Source: Aphrocallistes beatrix (Eukaryota > Porifera > Hexactinellida > Sceptrulophora > Aphrocallistidae). Taken from it: DNA of 64,000 bases. Location of the stretch: NCBI GenBank assembly GCA_963281255.1, contig OY725488.1, positions 6,855,524-6,919,523 of the forward strand, written 5' to 3'. A program made the translations under genes and the position numbers. Under the pieces are notes generated by a model. The model was not told the origin of the DNA. It was given only the letters and a program-made list of their open reading frames with translations, and ran no database searches. The first letter of the stretch is position 1. Each line of letters begins with the position of its first letter. Positions 51,963-63,039 of this stretch are shown here, in pieces.

Positions 51963-52110
51963 TGCCTAATTTACGGAATATTCCCTAAATTAGGCATTTA
52001 AAATTCCGGAACCGCTCCTTCAAGTTCCGTAAATTAGGTACTCAGATTTCCCGGAATGGTTCCGTTCCTTAAATTAGGTATGTCCAATGAATATGCGTAT
52101 CAGATTTTAT
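51963..52110. repeat. inverted CTAATTTACGGAA-type repeats
   Basis: TGCCTAATTTACGGAATATTCC and CTAAATTAGGCA form a short inverted pair; related CCGTAAATTAGGTA pieces follow. Probably a remnant of a small inverted-repeat element. Confidence 0.55.
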
Positions 52111-53608
52111 AATGAAGAGGCACTATCCATCTGGGTTCAAAAAAACGGGAGAAAAATAAACGAAAATCCAGAACGAACTTATCAACTTACTTGGTAACGA
52201 AACAAGAGGAAGTCTGATCAAGAAATGGAAAAGGCACCATATTATTCAATCATCGTCAAATAAACTAGCGACATCACGTGTTGACCAGTTTCCTGGTAAA
52301 GCTAGATGGGTGGAAATATCCGATAATTGTGTCTTGCAGATAGCCCGAAGGTGCGAGAAACTTTCCTTGAATTTATCCCAACTATTGATGCAGCCGCTAA
52401 TGGAACAGGGACATTTGTTAGTCATCTCGCAAACATGGGAATTGACTTGAAGAAATTTCGCGGACAGGGCTACGTGGCTTCTGAGTGGCGAAAAGGGAGG
52501 AGTGCAAGTAAAGTTTAGAGAACTTGACCATGAGAAAGGAGCAAAGTTGCTAATACCTTACGTCTACTGTGCTATCCACAACTAAGCTTGGTAATCACTG
52601 ATGCGGTTCAGGGAAGCGTTGAAAGTGTAACATTCTTCAGTTCATTAGCAGAGCTCTCCAACTTCTTCGGTCGTAGTCTTAAACGTTGGAGAGATCTAGA
52701 ATTATCCAAGACGGAAGTTGTGCACAATAAGATGGAGTTCGCGCATCGATACCGTCAGAGCTGTGAAGAACAGGTTCATTGATGTTCTAAAAATGTAACC
52801 AGAATCAACCTAGAGTCAAAGACCCAAGAGAGAGAGCAGAGGCAGCCGTACTTAATGCCCAATTGAACAGGTTCTAGTTTATCCTGATCGTAACCATATG
52901 GGAAAGGATCCTAACATCAATTAACCTTGCATCCAAAGAGCTACATAATGTTGAGTCCGACTTGAGTTTTGTTATACTTTTGTCTATGGCTCTTGGAGAG
53001 TTGAAGCACGTAAGGGAAAACTGGAATGATGCACTTGAAGAAGCTTGTGCAATTGCCCAACGTTGGGGAATTTCGGTGTGTTTTAAATCGAAAAGGATCA
53101 GGAAAACGAAACGGTTCTTTGATGAAGTTGCAACTGATTCGAGATTGACTGATCCCGAAATTGCGTTCAAAGTCGATGTTTTCTACAAAGTTGTTGACAT
53201 AGCTATTTCACAACTAACACAGCGGTTCGATGGGTAGAGGTCTGCCAATTTGTTCAGTTTCTTGATGCCCAATAATCTTGCCAAAGCATGTTACACAGAG
53301 GTAAAGACGTCGGTAATGCGATGCGTGAATAATTACTTACCCATCGGACATCGCAGTCATACCCAATCAGACTTGCTGGCCCAGATTCGGTCATTCGTGC
53401 CTTCCGTGAGGAAACCACGGGGATTATGCATATCTTCACACTTACAAGTATATATATTATTGTGTTATTGTATAGTAAAACAATTAATGGATTTCATACC
53501 TCTGCGTTTCCAGCCGTTTTACGATACCGCATTCCCTGGAGAATTTCTGGTGCAGCCACTTGAACGAACGAAGTGCCGCTCACCTCTTTTTATGAAAATA
53601 GCATTCTA
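52111..53608 (+). pseudogene. decayed hAT transposase (ZMYM1/DUF4371 type)
   Basis: Coding fragments in shifting frames resemble the hAT transposase class found in ZMYM1-like proteins. 52327-52518 has VRETFLEFIPTIDAAANGTG and IDLKKFRGQGY (normally GQGYDGAS). 52588-52782 has VTFFSSLAELSNFFGRSLKR. 52962-53237 has AQRWGISV, RIRKTKRFFDEV and IAFKVDVFYKVVDIAISQLT. Frameshifts and stops throughout; no clear terminal repeats. Confidence 0.75.
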
Positions 53609-53708
53609 AATTTATAATTTCTACCCTTGCGTATCATTCCTTATCTTCGTGAATTATAATAATAATTTAGCTCAACTTCTGTATACAACTGGTTTTGGAA
53701 TTGGTTAG

Positions 53709-56700
53709 TTGGTGATGGAGGAAAAACGTCTCGATTTATTCCTAAACCATTTGAACTATTCTCAGTCTAACGACCACCCAATAGTCGACGCTATTTTGGA
53801 AAAATACCTAGACGAGATCCGTGTATTCAAACAACATTTTCATGAAGCGCTCCATGACGACTCTGTTGGTGCACACGCAATGCTCCCCACGACTCCTGGA
53901 GCTAGGAGTCGCAGGGGAGGCAAAAAGGCGACGGAGAATATAAGCGCTCGCCCTCCTCCCGCAGGGACCAGAGGGAAGAAACGCCTTGCAGTTGGCAGCA
54001 AGATGGAGTCGCGACGGAAGAGAGTGAGCATGGTGTCTGCCACTTGGGAAGAGAGCTCTTTGATGAGTGACATCTCTCTTGGGTCGCAAGCTTTCGACAT
54101 GTCCACCCTCACTTCCCAGCTGGGTGACGTGGAAGACAGCAGCATCTCCCAAACGAGGCCGTCCCGATCTATCCGTCCCAGGAGGAAGAAGCCCCCGAGT
54201 GGTCCAGACGCTGATACTCAGAATGACACAGATACGCAGCTTCCAGAGGAGACCGCTAGGCAGCGTTCTCGCCGCATCAAAAAGATGCAGCAGCTCACCG
54301 ATGGGGTGCGGGACATCTCCCAGTCTGCTACTCCTAGGCAACAACTGGAGGAGGGACTGGTAATCGAGGATTTGGAAATTAACACTCCAGACGTGTTACC
54401 TCACCCGCACCCCTGTAGTTCCATATTTACTATCTCTCCTCCCGAGAGGCCAGCCCCTCCCTCCTCAACCTTCCTGGAATCTACTTTACAGAGCACCCCT
54501 CCTGCCAAGCCGAGCCCGCCCTTGATCATAAGCAGTCAGACTGAGCCAATCCCTGGAGCTCCTGTGACCACTCGGTTCTCCTCCTCCCCTGCTCTTCCCG
54601 GATTGTCTACAACCACCGAACAAGGAGTGTCAGAGTCTGCTGCACTCGGATCTAACTCAGAGGCTAGAACTTCCCCGGCAGTAATCCGTCAGGACTCATT
54701 GGACCAGAGCCACCAGACAGTGGCTGCTCATCCGGGTGACCACTCGCTCCCTGAAAAATCGATCGTACAAAAAGAAAGATTAATCACTCGTTCCTCTTCC
54801 CCATGCTCTGTTAAATCCATCGCCCGTTTCTCTTCTCCATGCTCTGTTAAATCTATCGCCAATTCCTCCACATGCTCTGTTAAATCCATCGCCAATTCCT
54901 CCCCATGCTCTGTTAACTCCATCGCCCGTTCAAGCACCTCCTCAGGCCTTCAATCTAGACCACTTAGCAGTCCATTGGATATCCAGGGTTCTCCGAGCCT
55001 CTCTAGCAGCATTATCACTCGGTTAAGTACCCACCCAGATATCCAGACAACTAAACCTATCGATGCTCCGATCTCTGATAAGAGCATAGGCTCAGATTTC
55101 CAGGGTTCTCCTCAACCCTCTGGTAACACGATCACTCATCTAACCACTTCTTCACACCCCGATACAGCTCCCAAACCTCCTAGCAATCCAATCTCTGACA
55201 TCACAATTTTCACAGATGTCCAGAGTTCCCCTCAACCCTCTGCTAATATCACTCATTTAAACACTCCGTCAGACAATAAGTCCACTATCAATCCTTCCAC
55301 CGACTTCTACACGCCAACTCACCTCTCAGAAGAAGTGTTTCCACCAGGAAAAAACACAGCAGATACCACACAGACTGCACGCGAGATCTGTGAGACCCCA
55401 AACATTATGCCCACGATTCCTCTCCCCACTCCTTACAAGACCTTCTCGATACAGAAGCATTACGACGCCGGTCTCTACATATCACCCCCTAGTGACCATG
55501 TGAACAAGACGCGCAAATCGTCTTCTCGCCCCGTGGTGGAGTCCCCTCTCCTGGAGCAGTATCCAGGCCCGTCCATGCTCCAGTCACAGTACGACCACGC
55601 CCGTAACGAGAACACAGGCACCCCATTCAACCCGAGACCCGCCTATCTCCCAAAAGGAGCCACGCACTTGATCCAGAAAATCGCGCAAGTACCAACACGG
55701 ATCAACTCTCCGTCTAAATTCCATTCAAAGTGTTCTCCCCAGCCTAGAGCCCCTAAATCCACTAACACCCCTCACATGTGGACAACCAAGTACTCTCCCA
55801 ATAGGAATTGTAAAATCCATCTTTCCAAAAACCTCTATTCTTCCCAAGCAAGCATTAGCCCGAATTTTTTGGTTCCGTCCAAACCTATTGAAAACGCCAC
55901 TCGCACCAACGCAAGCACGAATCAATCCTTGTTCCTTTCTCCCTCCCATTCAATCACGCAGCCCACCAATTCCTCTCTACAGAATATTCCCAGGGGTCTC
56001 GTCTCTAACTTAGCTGGGAGATTTCAAATTAACCCTCATGACAATCAACCAGGGAAGCTTGCCCTCTCTGTCACTAGCTTTCTTAAGAAAAAGCCGGCGA
56101 ATCGCCCTGTGAATACTCAAGAAGAGAATAGAGCTAGAATCGAAAATAAGCACCAGGAGGACGGGCGGCGAGTAGGAGGGCTGATAGAGATGAAGCAGAA
56201 AATGCTGGATAAGAAAAAGCAAGAGAATACGAAGCGTCAGCAAGAGGCGGCCGACCGACGAGCCGAAATTACTCGGAAACAACAGGAAAAAGTTTATCAG
56301 AAGTTAGATCACAAGGTGGAGAAAATGAAGCAGTGGGAGAAACAGTCAATGAGGAAGAAGAAAGCTGAGGAAGAGAGGAACCGGAGAGAAGAAAACGACA
56401 GGCGAAGAGCAGAAGACAAACGCAAATTGGAAAAGTCTCAAACCAAATCAGCCACCAGTGAGCCCGCGAGCACCACTTTCAACACTAGCAGCTTCATGAG
56501 CACCACCCAATCTCACAATGACGTCACCAGCTATCAGATAGATGATCTGGACTCCGAGAACACGGATGACGAAGACAACCCTCGCCACCTGGTCCCGTCC
56601 TGGGCCACAGAGCCCTTCCTGCTACAAAGGCTGCGCTTCCAGTTTACAGGGTCTGCCAACCCTGACATCATATTCCCTTCATCACACCTGCTTCAACCGA

Positions 56701-56810
56701 TGGAGCTCACGCTCGTATTCGAGTACAATCGCTACCGCAGATGCAAGCGTCCCTATCACTACAGGACCAGTTCTGCCCACTGGACCTCTCCCATGGGGAA
56801 AACGAGCTAA
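53709..56810 (+). CDS. INCENP: INCENP, chromosomal passenger complex scaffold
   Basis: Single-exon 1,033-residue protein. N-terminus (residues 4-40, LDLFLNHLNYSQSNDHPIVDAILEKYLDEI) fits the helical CEN region that bundles with survivin and borealin. A long Ser/Pro/Thr-rich disordered middle follows, with a tandem microrepeat (about residues 360-408, unit SSPCSVKSIA). About residues 805-915 is a highly charged single alpha helix (KKKAEEERNRREENDRRRAEDKR) as in the SAH domain. The C-terminal IN box (VPSWA, near 955, to the end) ends YRTSSAHWTSP, with the T1020-S1021-S1022 site that Aurora B phosphorylates (human YHKRTSSAVWNSP). So it should bind and activate Aurora B. Human INCENP is 918 residues. 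Confidence 0.95.
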   Translation: MVMEEKRLDLFLNHLNYSQSNDHPIVDAILEKYLDEIRVFKQHFHEALHDDSVGAHAMLPTTPGARSRRGGKKATENISARPPPAGTRGKKRLAVGSKMESRRKRVSMVSATWEESSLMSDISLGSQAFDMSTLTSQLGDVEDSSISQTRPSRSIRPRRKKPPSGPDADTQNDTDTQLPEETARQRSRRIKKMQQLTDGVRDISQSATPRQQLEEGLVIEDLEINTPDVLPHPHPCSSIFTISPPERPAPPSSTFLESTLQSTPPAKPSPPLIISSQTEPIPGAPVTTRFSSSPALPGLSTTTEQGVSESAALGSNSEARTSPAVIRQDSLDQSHQTVAAHPGDHSLPEKSIVQKERLITRSSSPCSVKSIARFSSPCSVKSIANSSTCSVKSIANSSPCSVNSIARSSTSSGLQSRPLSSPLDIQGSPSLSSSIITRLSTHPDIQTTKPIDAPISDKSIGSDFQGSPQPSGNTITHLTTSSHPDTAPKPPSNPISDITIFTDVQSSPQPSANITHLNTPSDNKSTINPSTDFYTPTHLSEEVFPPGKNTADTTQTAREICETPNIMPTIPLPTPYKTFSIQKHYDAGLYISPPSDHVNKTRKSSSRPVVESPLLEQYPGPSMLQSQYDHARNENTGTPFNPRPAYLPKGATHLIQKIAQVPTRINSPSKFHSKCSPQPRAPKSTNTPHMWTTKYSPNRNCKIHLSKNLYSSQASISPNFLVPSKPIENATRTNASTNQSLFLSPSHSITQPTNSSLQNIPRGLVSNLAGRFQINPHDNQPGKLALSVTSFLKKKPANRPVNTQEENRARIENKHQEDGRRVGGLIEMKQKMLDKKKQENTKRQQEAADRRAEITRKQQEKVYQKLDHKVEKMKQWEKQSMRKKKAEEERNRREENDRRRAEDKRKLEKSQTKSATSEPASTTFNTSSFMSTTQSHNDVTSYQIDDLDSENTDDEDNPRHLVPSWATEPFLLQRLRFQFTGSANPDIIFPSSHLLQPMELTLVFEYNRYRRCKRPYHYRTSSAHWTSPMGKTS

Positions 56811-57341
56811 CGTTTTATTCTTATCTCCCAATTCGTACATTAGTTAATCAGTTCAGACACTTGCCCGGCGCCAAATATCGAATTAATAGATTCATTTGTG
56901 AGTTCTTTCTCTTACTGTGTAGCTAATGTGAACATACGCTATTATACACGAACAGATAACTTGACAAACTAATTTGATTGATGGGAAGCAAAGTTAAATG
57001 TACAATTGGGGACGGTGACCACCACGTTTGCAAACTTCACAAATTTGCTGAGCTAAGCTTCATATTCAACAATTTAGCAGTCCTAGTTTTTATTATTCAA
57101 CTAGAAGAAAAGTTATGCAATAAATGTTAAATATGATTTAAAGTGCAGTTTATTGTCCTAGATCTTAGTTACAATTATTTTCTGTTTTACACACTTGATA
57201 TAATATAATTTTAGATCGGAAAGGACGGGGCGAGGTGACATAGAGATTGATGTGTAAATCTAAAGCTATGCATAGTGTCGCACTCTACCGAACAAAAAAA
57301 CTAGTAATATTTTTATTTTTTTGAATCAGTGATCTCCCCAA
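56811..57341. other. intergenic, nothing recognised
   Basis: Spacer between INCENP and the Ariadne gene, same orientation. No repeat or RNA feature seen. Confidence 0.45.
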
Positions 57342-59182
57342 ATGATTAGAATGTCTGACTCTGGAGGCTTCGATGACGACGACGAGTACATCGACAAGGA
57401 TGATAATGGAGGAGACTATGAAGACGATCAGTTCGACTATCTTAGCGATCCAGATGATGACTGTGTGGAAAAACCGATTCTCAAGCAGTCCGTTGGCCAG
57501 ACTAGCAATATGCCTACAACTGTAAGTGCTGGGGGGTATGTAGACTTCAAATACACCTGTATCGGACCTGACGAGCTCATGAGCAGAATGGAAGATCTTG
57601 TGAGACAGGTGAACGAAGCTGTGGAACAGTCTGAGTATACATTTAGTTTAATGCTAATTGTCTATCTTTATTTCTTTTACTTAGTATTTTATCTTTGCAC
57701 ACAGGTGAACGACATCTTCCAGCTGCCTGCCTGCAGCACACGTATCCTCCTCTCTCACTTCAAATGGGACAAAGAGCGACTCTTGGAGCGATTCTACGAT
57801 GGAGATCAGGACAAACTTTTCAAGGAGGCTCACATCGTGAATCCATTCAGACAGACGAGGAAGAAAGACATTCCATCTCAGTTTAATGCCGCAGGGATAG
57901 CCCCTGGTATGTCAGGGGAGCTAATCTGTGATATCTGCCTGCTAGAAACTCTGACACAAGACCTGGAAGGCCTGGAGTGTCAGCACCTGTTCTGCATTGA
58001 TTGTTGGAGGCTGTACCTGCGGACCCGGATAGAAGACAGCGGGAACGCACTCGCCATCCCCTGTCCTGAGAGCAAGTGCGACATCCTCGTCAATGAGGAC
58101 ATCGTCTACCGAGTTATGAAGCCATATCCCCAAGTATGCACTTCTTAGCCATCAATACGATTACATACTCCATTCGCATTATGCTAACTATCAGTCTGCT
58201 CTGCCAGGTAATCCGGCGCTTCCAGTACCTCTCCGCTCAGACGTTCGTACAGCAGCACAAGCTGATGAAGTGGTGTCCTTCCCCGGGCTGCACCTTCGCG
58301 GTCGAGGCTAACAGCACTCGGGGGGTACCGGTCGCCTGTCAGTGCGGTCACAGATTCTGTTTCGGCTGCTCTGCTCCTGCTCACGAGCCTGTCCGCTGTT
58401 ACTACCTCAGCATGTGGTCCAAGAAGTGTGAAGATGACTCTGAGACTGCACACTGGATTCACGCCAACACCAAGCAGTGTCCCAAGTGTAAAGCCACCAT
58501 TGAGAAGAGTGGAGGCTGTAATCACATGGTGAGTCGTGCTACTCTGCATCACCACCGAGCTATGCCATTACGCCCTATACTTCATTAGGTTTGTAGGAAT
58601 GTTAACTGCAAAGCAGATTTCTGCTGGGTGTGTCTGGGTCCATGGGAGCCACACGGTTCCTCCTGGTACAACTGCAACCGCTTCAACGAGTCCTCTGCCA
58701 AATCCGCGCGGGATGGACAGGCGGAGCACAGACAGGCGTTGGAGCGATACCTCTTCTACTACAACCGCTACGTGAACCACATGAAGAGTCTGCGGTTCGA
58801 GGATAAGCTCTACTCGCAGATTGAGGCGAAGATGCGAGACATGCAGCACTTGGGGCTGGCCTGGATAGAGACGCAGTTTCTGAAGAACGCAGTGGATAGC
58901 CTCTGTCACTGTCGGAACACCCTCATGTACACCTACGTGTTCGCCTTCTTCCTCTCCAGGAACAACCACTCCATCCTGTTCGAGGACAACCAGCGGGACC
59001 TGGAGATGGCAACTGAGGTCCTGTCCGAATACTTGGAGCGAGAAATCACCACCGACTCCATCAACGATATCAAAGTGAAAGTACAGGACAAGTCCACCTA
59101 CTGCGAGAGAAGGAGACAAGTTCTTCTGGACTATGTCTTCGAAGGATACGAGTCAGATGTCTGGGAATTCAAAATACCCTAG
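57342..59182 (+). CDS. ARIH1: Ariadne-1 RBR E3 ubiquitin ligase, four exons
   Basis: Exons 57342-57608, 57705-58133, 58208-58528 and 58589-59182 give 1,611 nt, 536 residues (human ARIH1 557). Start may be M1 or M4 ([13 protein letters not shown]). Order: acidic N-terminus; UBA-like domain ([30 protein letters not shown] across exon 1/2); RING1 (CDICLL...[10 protein letters not shown]); IBR ([19 protein letters not shown]); RING2 with the catalytic cysteine C336 in GGCNHM; and the Ariadne autoinhibitory helices ([32 protein letters not shown]). ARIH1 partners neddylated cullin-RING ligases, mainly CUL1 and CUL2/3 classes. Introns are 96, 74 and 60 bp. Intron 1 has 3n length, lacks stops and shares CAGGTGAACGA at both boundaries. 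Confidence 0.95.
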
Positions 59183-59386
59183 TGAGAAGCGGCGATGTTT
59201 AATTCCAGCCAGCACATGACATTTGACATTTCAGTTAGGTCCTTCATCAGGTGGTGCATTAGTTTAGTGTTGTGTATATCCTTTGGGTATTTGTTCGCCC
59301 TTCTGATGACCTACTCACTGTTCTGTAGTTCAAATACACTTTAAGACAAGTACATATATCATAATTGTGTTGCGCCTCTTTTCAAT

Positions 59387-60268
59387 GGAACACCGACAAT
59401 TCGCACCGCGACAATTCACACCCGACAGTTCGCACCAACGACAATTCGCACCACTTTTGATTGGTCAATTTAATTTATTATACGAGTACATACAAGTATA
59501 ATGTTCTACTATTTTAAAATTAAATACTTTAATTCGCTCCCAAACAGAAATGATGAGCCACACTCAAAGAATTCCATCTTAGTATGATCTTCGTCAAAAT
59601 AGTGCAAGACTAAATCAATCAGGGCTTGTTCACTTGCTTGAGACCGCTTTCTCTTTGTCGGGGCGTTTCCAGCAAGGAACCTAGCCTGCCTCACTTCCAC
59701 TAACCCCTGCTCACGCTTGAGGGCGGCAATAAATTTCCATATTGTGGGATGGTGACACCCAACAGTGGCGTTGAAGCTACGGTGCCATGCTTCCACGGCG
59801 TTAGTAGTCCGGGGCATCCCGAAGGGCGTGTCCAAGTGGTAGTTCCACAGGGCGATAGGGAATGTCGGCTCACTGTGTATCCGCTTAAGAGTGTGCGTCC
59901 GACATAGGTCCTCTGAAAGTAGTCGAGTAGTTCGGCTGCTTCGGCAGTGGGTGGAAGCAAGAGTGCAACGCGGTCAGCTCGTATACATCAAAGGGATGTA
60001 CGAATGCGAGAGCGGGTATCTGCCGGATACGTATGGCCACGTCTTCATCATTGATATAGTTTGCCTGTAGACCCACAGCCTGTACCTTGCGCCAGATATT
60101 CTGCGTAAGGTGGAAGAAGCAGCACTTCACCACTGTGTGAGGCCAGAACTGCTGAAAGCTGTTAATCGCAGCCTTCTCGAAGTCCAGGAGCATGCTCTGG
60201 GGCTGAGCATAGGGACAGAGTATGCGAATCTGCATAACAACAATTGTGGTGCGAATTGTCGGTATTCC
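59387..60268 (-). mobile_element. truncated MULE transposon with perfect 9-bp target duplication
   Basis: 882 bp, terminal repeats GGAACACCGACAATTCGCAC / GTGCGAATTGTCGGTATTCC (two mismatches), flanked by CTTTTCAAT at 59378-59386 and 60269-60277; 9 bp is the MULE hallmark. The left end also has three extra tandem CGACARTTCGCACC blocks. The reverse strand keeps fragments of a MULE transposase in different frames (DFEKAAINSFQQFWPHTVVK, CCFFHLTQNIWRK, TTNAVEAWHRSFNATVG). Not autonomous. Confidence 0.92.
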
Positions 60269-60433
60269 CTTTTCAATCCAGTAGACCGATCATTTACACA
60301 TTTGCCCGTATAGCAATATCTGAAATCCGTCCTCGTATCAGCGACAACTTCTGTGATTTGCATAGAGCAATGTTCGTTGTAATTTTGAACATTTTAGTAT
60401 AATTTAGTGTCATCATAAATAAAATAAAATAAA

Positions 60434-61534
60434 ATGCCGAAAGTAAAGAATAGCAAACGCAGTCAAGCAAGAAAGATCCCGTATGCTCGAGGATTCAGGA
60501 AACCTCAGCTCAGAACCTCAATAGCAGCTATCGGAGATCTCAAACCAAATCCGACTAATCCGAACTTCGAAGTTAAACACTATTCTCATGAAGGCTTCTC
60601 TCTCATTCCAGAACCCGTGTCCATTGACGACTGGCTGGCTCAGTATAACGAGACGGGAGACACCTTTGAGGATTTCCTGAAGGGTTGTCCTTGGTTCTCT
60701 AAGCGGAGGCGGCCTTACTTGAAGCAAATATTTGAACCAAATGGTGGCACAATTCTAGCTAAGTATCCTGAAGGTAAAATTTATCTTGTACCCCTCGGAA
60801 ATTTCCCGAAGGGAAAGTCTCCGGAAATTTCTTCCCTAGTAGATTTCACGAGTCGATTCTTCTCTTGCCCTGTTAAGATAATGGATCTGATTCAACTAGA
60901 GATTACTGAGAGTCATCGTGTCCATCTTTTAAGCCCCGATTCCATTAAGAGAGAGATCAGCTGCAGGTTCCACAAAGAGAGCGGGGGTTTTCAGCTTAAA
61001 GTGGATAGCGTTCTGAAAATACTGAAGGAACTGATTCCGGACGACGCTCTCTGTCTTATAGGGTTCACCATGGCAGATCTCTACGATACAGAGCCTGATC
61101 TGTTTGTTGCTGGAATGGCAGGTGGGAGAAGTCGAGTCGGTGTATTCAGTTTCTGTCGTTACAATCCACGAATCTCCTTTTCTTCCGAGCACTGGTATCA
61201 GGTATTTGAAGACGAAAAGAAATCTACAATGAAAGATGACGAATTGAGTCGAATGATGTTACTGAGATCTTGTCGGCTCATTGTGCACGAACTCTCACAT
61301 CTGTTTGGATTGGACCATTGCATCTGGTTCAGTTGCATTATGAACGGAGCTGGCCATCTTGAAGAGGATTTCAGACAGCCAATGTTCTTATGTCCAGTTG
61401 ATTTGAGGAAATTACAAGCATTGTTCGGATTCGACGTAATAGCTAGATATCACAAGCTCGAAGAGTTCTTTAGATCCAACGACATGTCTGATGAACAAAC
61501 TTGGATTGCTACTAGAATTTCAAGTATATCTTAG
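60434..61534 (+). CDS. AMZ: archaemetzincin metalloprotease (AMZ family)
   Basis: 366-residue single-exon zinc peptidase. The metzincin-type motif H285-E-L-S-H289-LFGLD-H295 supplies three zinc ligands and the catalytic Glu. Next comes the archaemetzincin cysteine cluster C296-x4-C301-x-M, with the family's GAGHLEEDFRQP and C320. The final cysteine of the usual CPxC is Asp here (CPVD, D323), so the second, structural zinc site is altered. The N-terminal half has the AMZ style (NPGMLAYYP-like region replaced by AKYPEGKIYLVPLG). Human AMZ1/AMZ2 are 498/360 residues; length fits AMZ2. It starts 166 bp downstream of the MULE insertion, whose end lies in the likely promoter. Confidence 0.9.
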   Translation: MPKVKNSKRSQARKIPYARGFRKPQLRTSIAAIGDLKPNPTNPNFEVKHYSHEGFSLIPEPVSIDDWLAQYNETGDTFEDFLKGCPWFSKRRRPYLKQIFEPNGGTILAKYPEGKIYLVPLGNFPKGKSPEISSLVDFTSRFFSCPVKIMDLIQLEITESHRVHLLSPDSIKREISCRFHKESGGFQLKVDSVLKILKELIPDDALCLIGFTMADLYDTEPDLFVAGMAGGRSRVGVFSFCRYNPRISFSSEHWYQVFEDEKKSTMKDDELSRMMLLRSCRLIVHELSHLFGLDHCIWFSCIMNGAGHLEEDFRQPMFLCPVDLRKLQALFGFDVIARYHKLEEFFRSNDMSDEQTWIATRISSIS

Positions 61535-62149
61535 CAAAAACTTTAATTTAAGTAAATTTCTTGTACTTCTGATTCCTGACTATTTTAAAACCTTTATCTC
61601 TCCAAACCTTGTTACATTTTTAATCGTCCCTATTTCCCTGAGCTTTACCGACAGGTACAATATTTGCTATTCTCCTTTTTGAATTGACACGGGAGCTGTC
61701 ACCTTCATTCTACCTTTATTTTACTTTTTACCTATGTAGGATCAGATATGACACAAAGTTATGATTAAATAAGTTTTTTCAAGAATCTCGCAATATTTTT
61801 GTAGAAAATTGCATCTTGTGATTTGTTAGGATCGTAACACTTCGCTCGTGCTTGTCAATCTGGAACAAATTAGATGGATCCACACTATCAAAGGGCCATC
61901 ACTGTACTTTTACTTGATAATCCTTGAAGCCTGGTATAGTAAATGTAATGACATGTCATCATCAAAATTTATAGGATTACAAAAACGCACTTCTCTTAAG
62001 GAAACTGGATTCTGCTTTTTAGTCAGCTCCTATAACAAGACGCATTTATGGCATCGACAGCGTAGTACGTACGTATGTATATACTACTACTTCCGTTTAT
62101 CCACGAAATCCAACGAAATCCCATCTAATTTCTACTAAATTTGGCATGC
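61535..62149. other. intergenic, nothing recognised
   Basis: 3' flank of the archaemetzincin gene. No coding or repeat feature identified. Confidence 0.4.
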
Positions 62150-62362
62150 AGGATTCCTTTATTGTTTGATGTGCTTTAAACACGTTTAAACACATTTTAA
62201 AAAACATGTTTAAACGTGTTTAATTAACCCTCGCTTGCCACAGGAATGTGTTGCGTCATTTCCGGTTTAAGCCATTTTCAATGGCGAAGCCATAAAAATT
62301 TGGGGTATTTACTATAAATAGGAAATACCCCAAGCCGTCCGAGGGTTTAAACATGTTTAAAC
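62150..62362. repeat. GTTTAAAC palindromic repeat block plus TATAAATAG repeat copy
   Basis: Blocks of ACATGTTTAAACGTGTTTAA flank a copy (about 62228-62342) of the dispersed repeat also found at 21241-21375. The block resumes at 63040 on the other side of the hAT MITE. Confidence 0.75.
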
Positions 62363-63039
62363 TAGAGGTGTACCGGATTAGAGATTTTCTACTCCGGCCG
62401 GATCCGGATATCCGGTTATCCGGCTAAATATTTATTTGATAGATGATACCATAATATCACATCAAGACCGAGTTCTGCTTACGTATTTTTAATTGATTTG
62501 CACAACATATATATATAGTAAGATATGATCTGTTAATAAAGTAACATATTTAGTTTTCAATTCTAATAATTCTTATTTAATTTTGTGATCGCTTTTCCTA
62601 TTAGCTTGAAAGATACTTGTATATCGATCCTAGCATGAGTGAAATTTGGGCATTTTTCTCAATATCTAAGAACGATTCTTCGATTCAGACCACTCTGTAG
62701 TGAATGTGAAGCCAACATATCACGTGGTAAGAATCCGAAAACATATAGCACATCACCACTGTGGAACCATATTAAACATTCACATCCCAGAAATTTACAA
62801 AAAAAACAATAAAGCAAAATCCTCTTGTATAAATTCCCAACTATTACAAGAAGATCAAGAGCATTGTAAATTGCTTCTGTTTCTATCCTTTTTGTAGTTA
62901 ATGTTTAATTCATACACAATCACAATTGGAACCACTATCCGGCCGGATAGTGGTTCATATCCGGTTCCGGCCGGATATCCGGTAAATGGCCGGATATAGC
63001 CGGATACCGGATTAGAACCGGATATCCGGTACACCCCTA
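62363..63039. mobile_element. hAT MITE rich in CCGGATAT palindromes, 8-bp target duplication
   Basis: 677 bp, ends TAGAGGTGTACCGGAT / ATCCGGTACACCCCTA, flanked by GTTTAAAC at 62355-62362 and 63040-63047. Subterminal zones on both sides are built from CCGGATATCCGG-type repeats. No transposase. It landed inside the GTTTAAAC repeat block. Confidence 0.92.

Noticed and set aside
57609-57704. Reading through Ariadne intron 1 as coding
   Set aside because: It is open in frame but would insert a hydrophobic 32-residue segment in the middle of the UBA-like region. Splicing restores the conserved VNDIFQ continuity.
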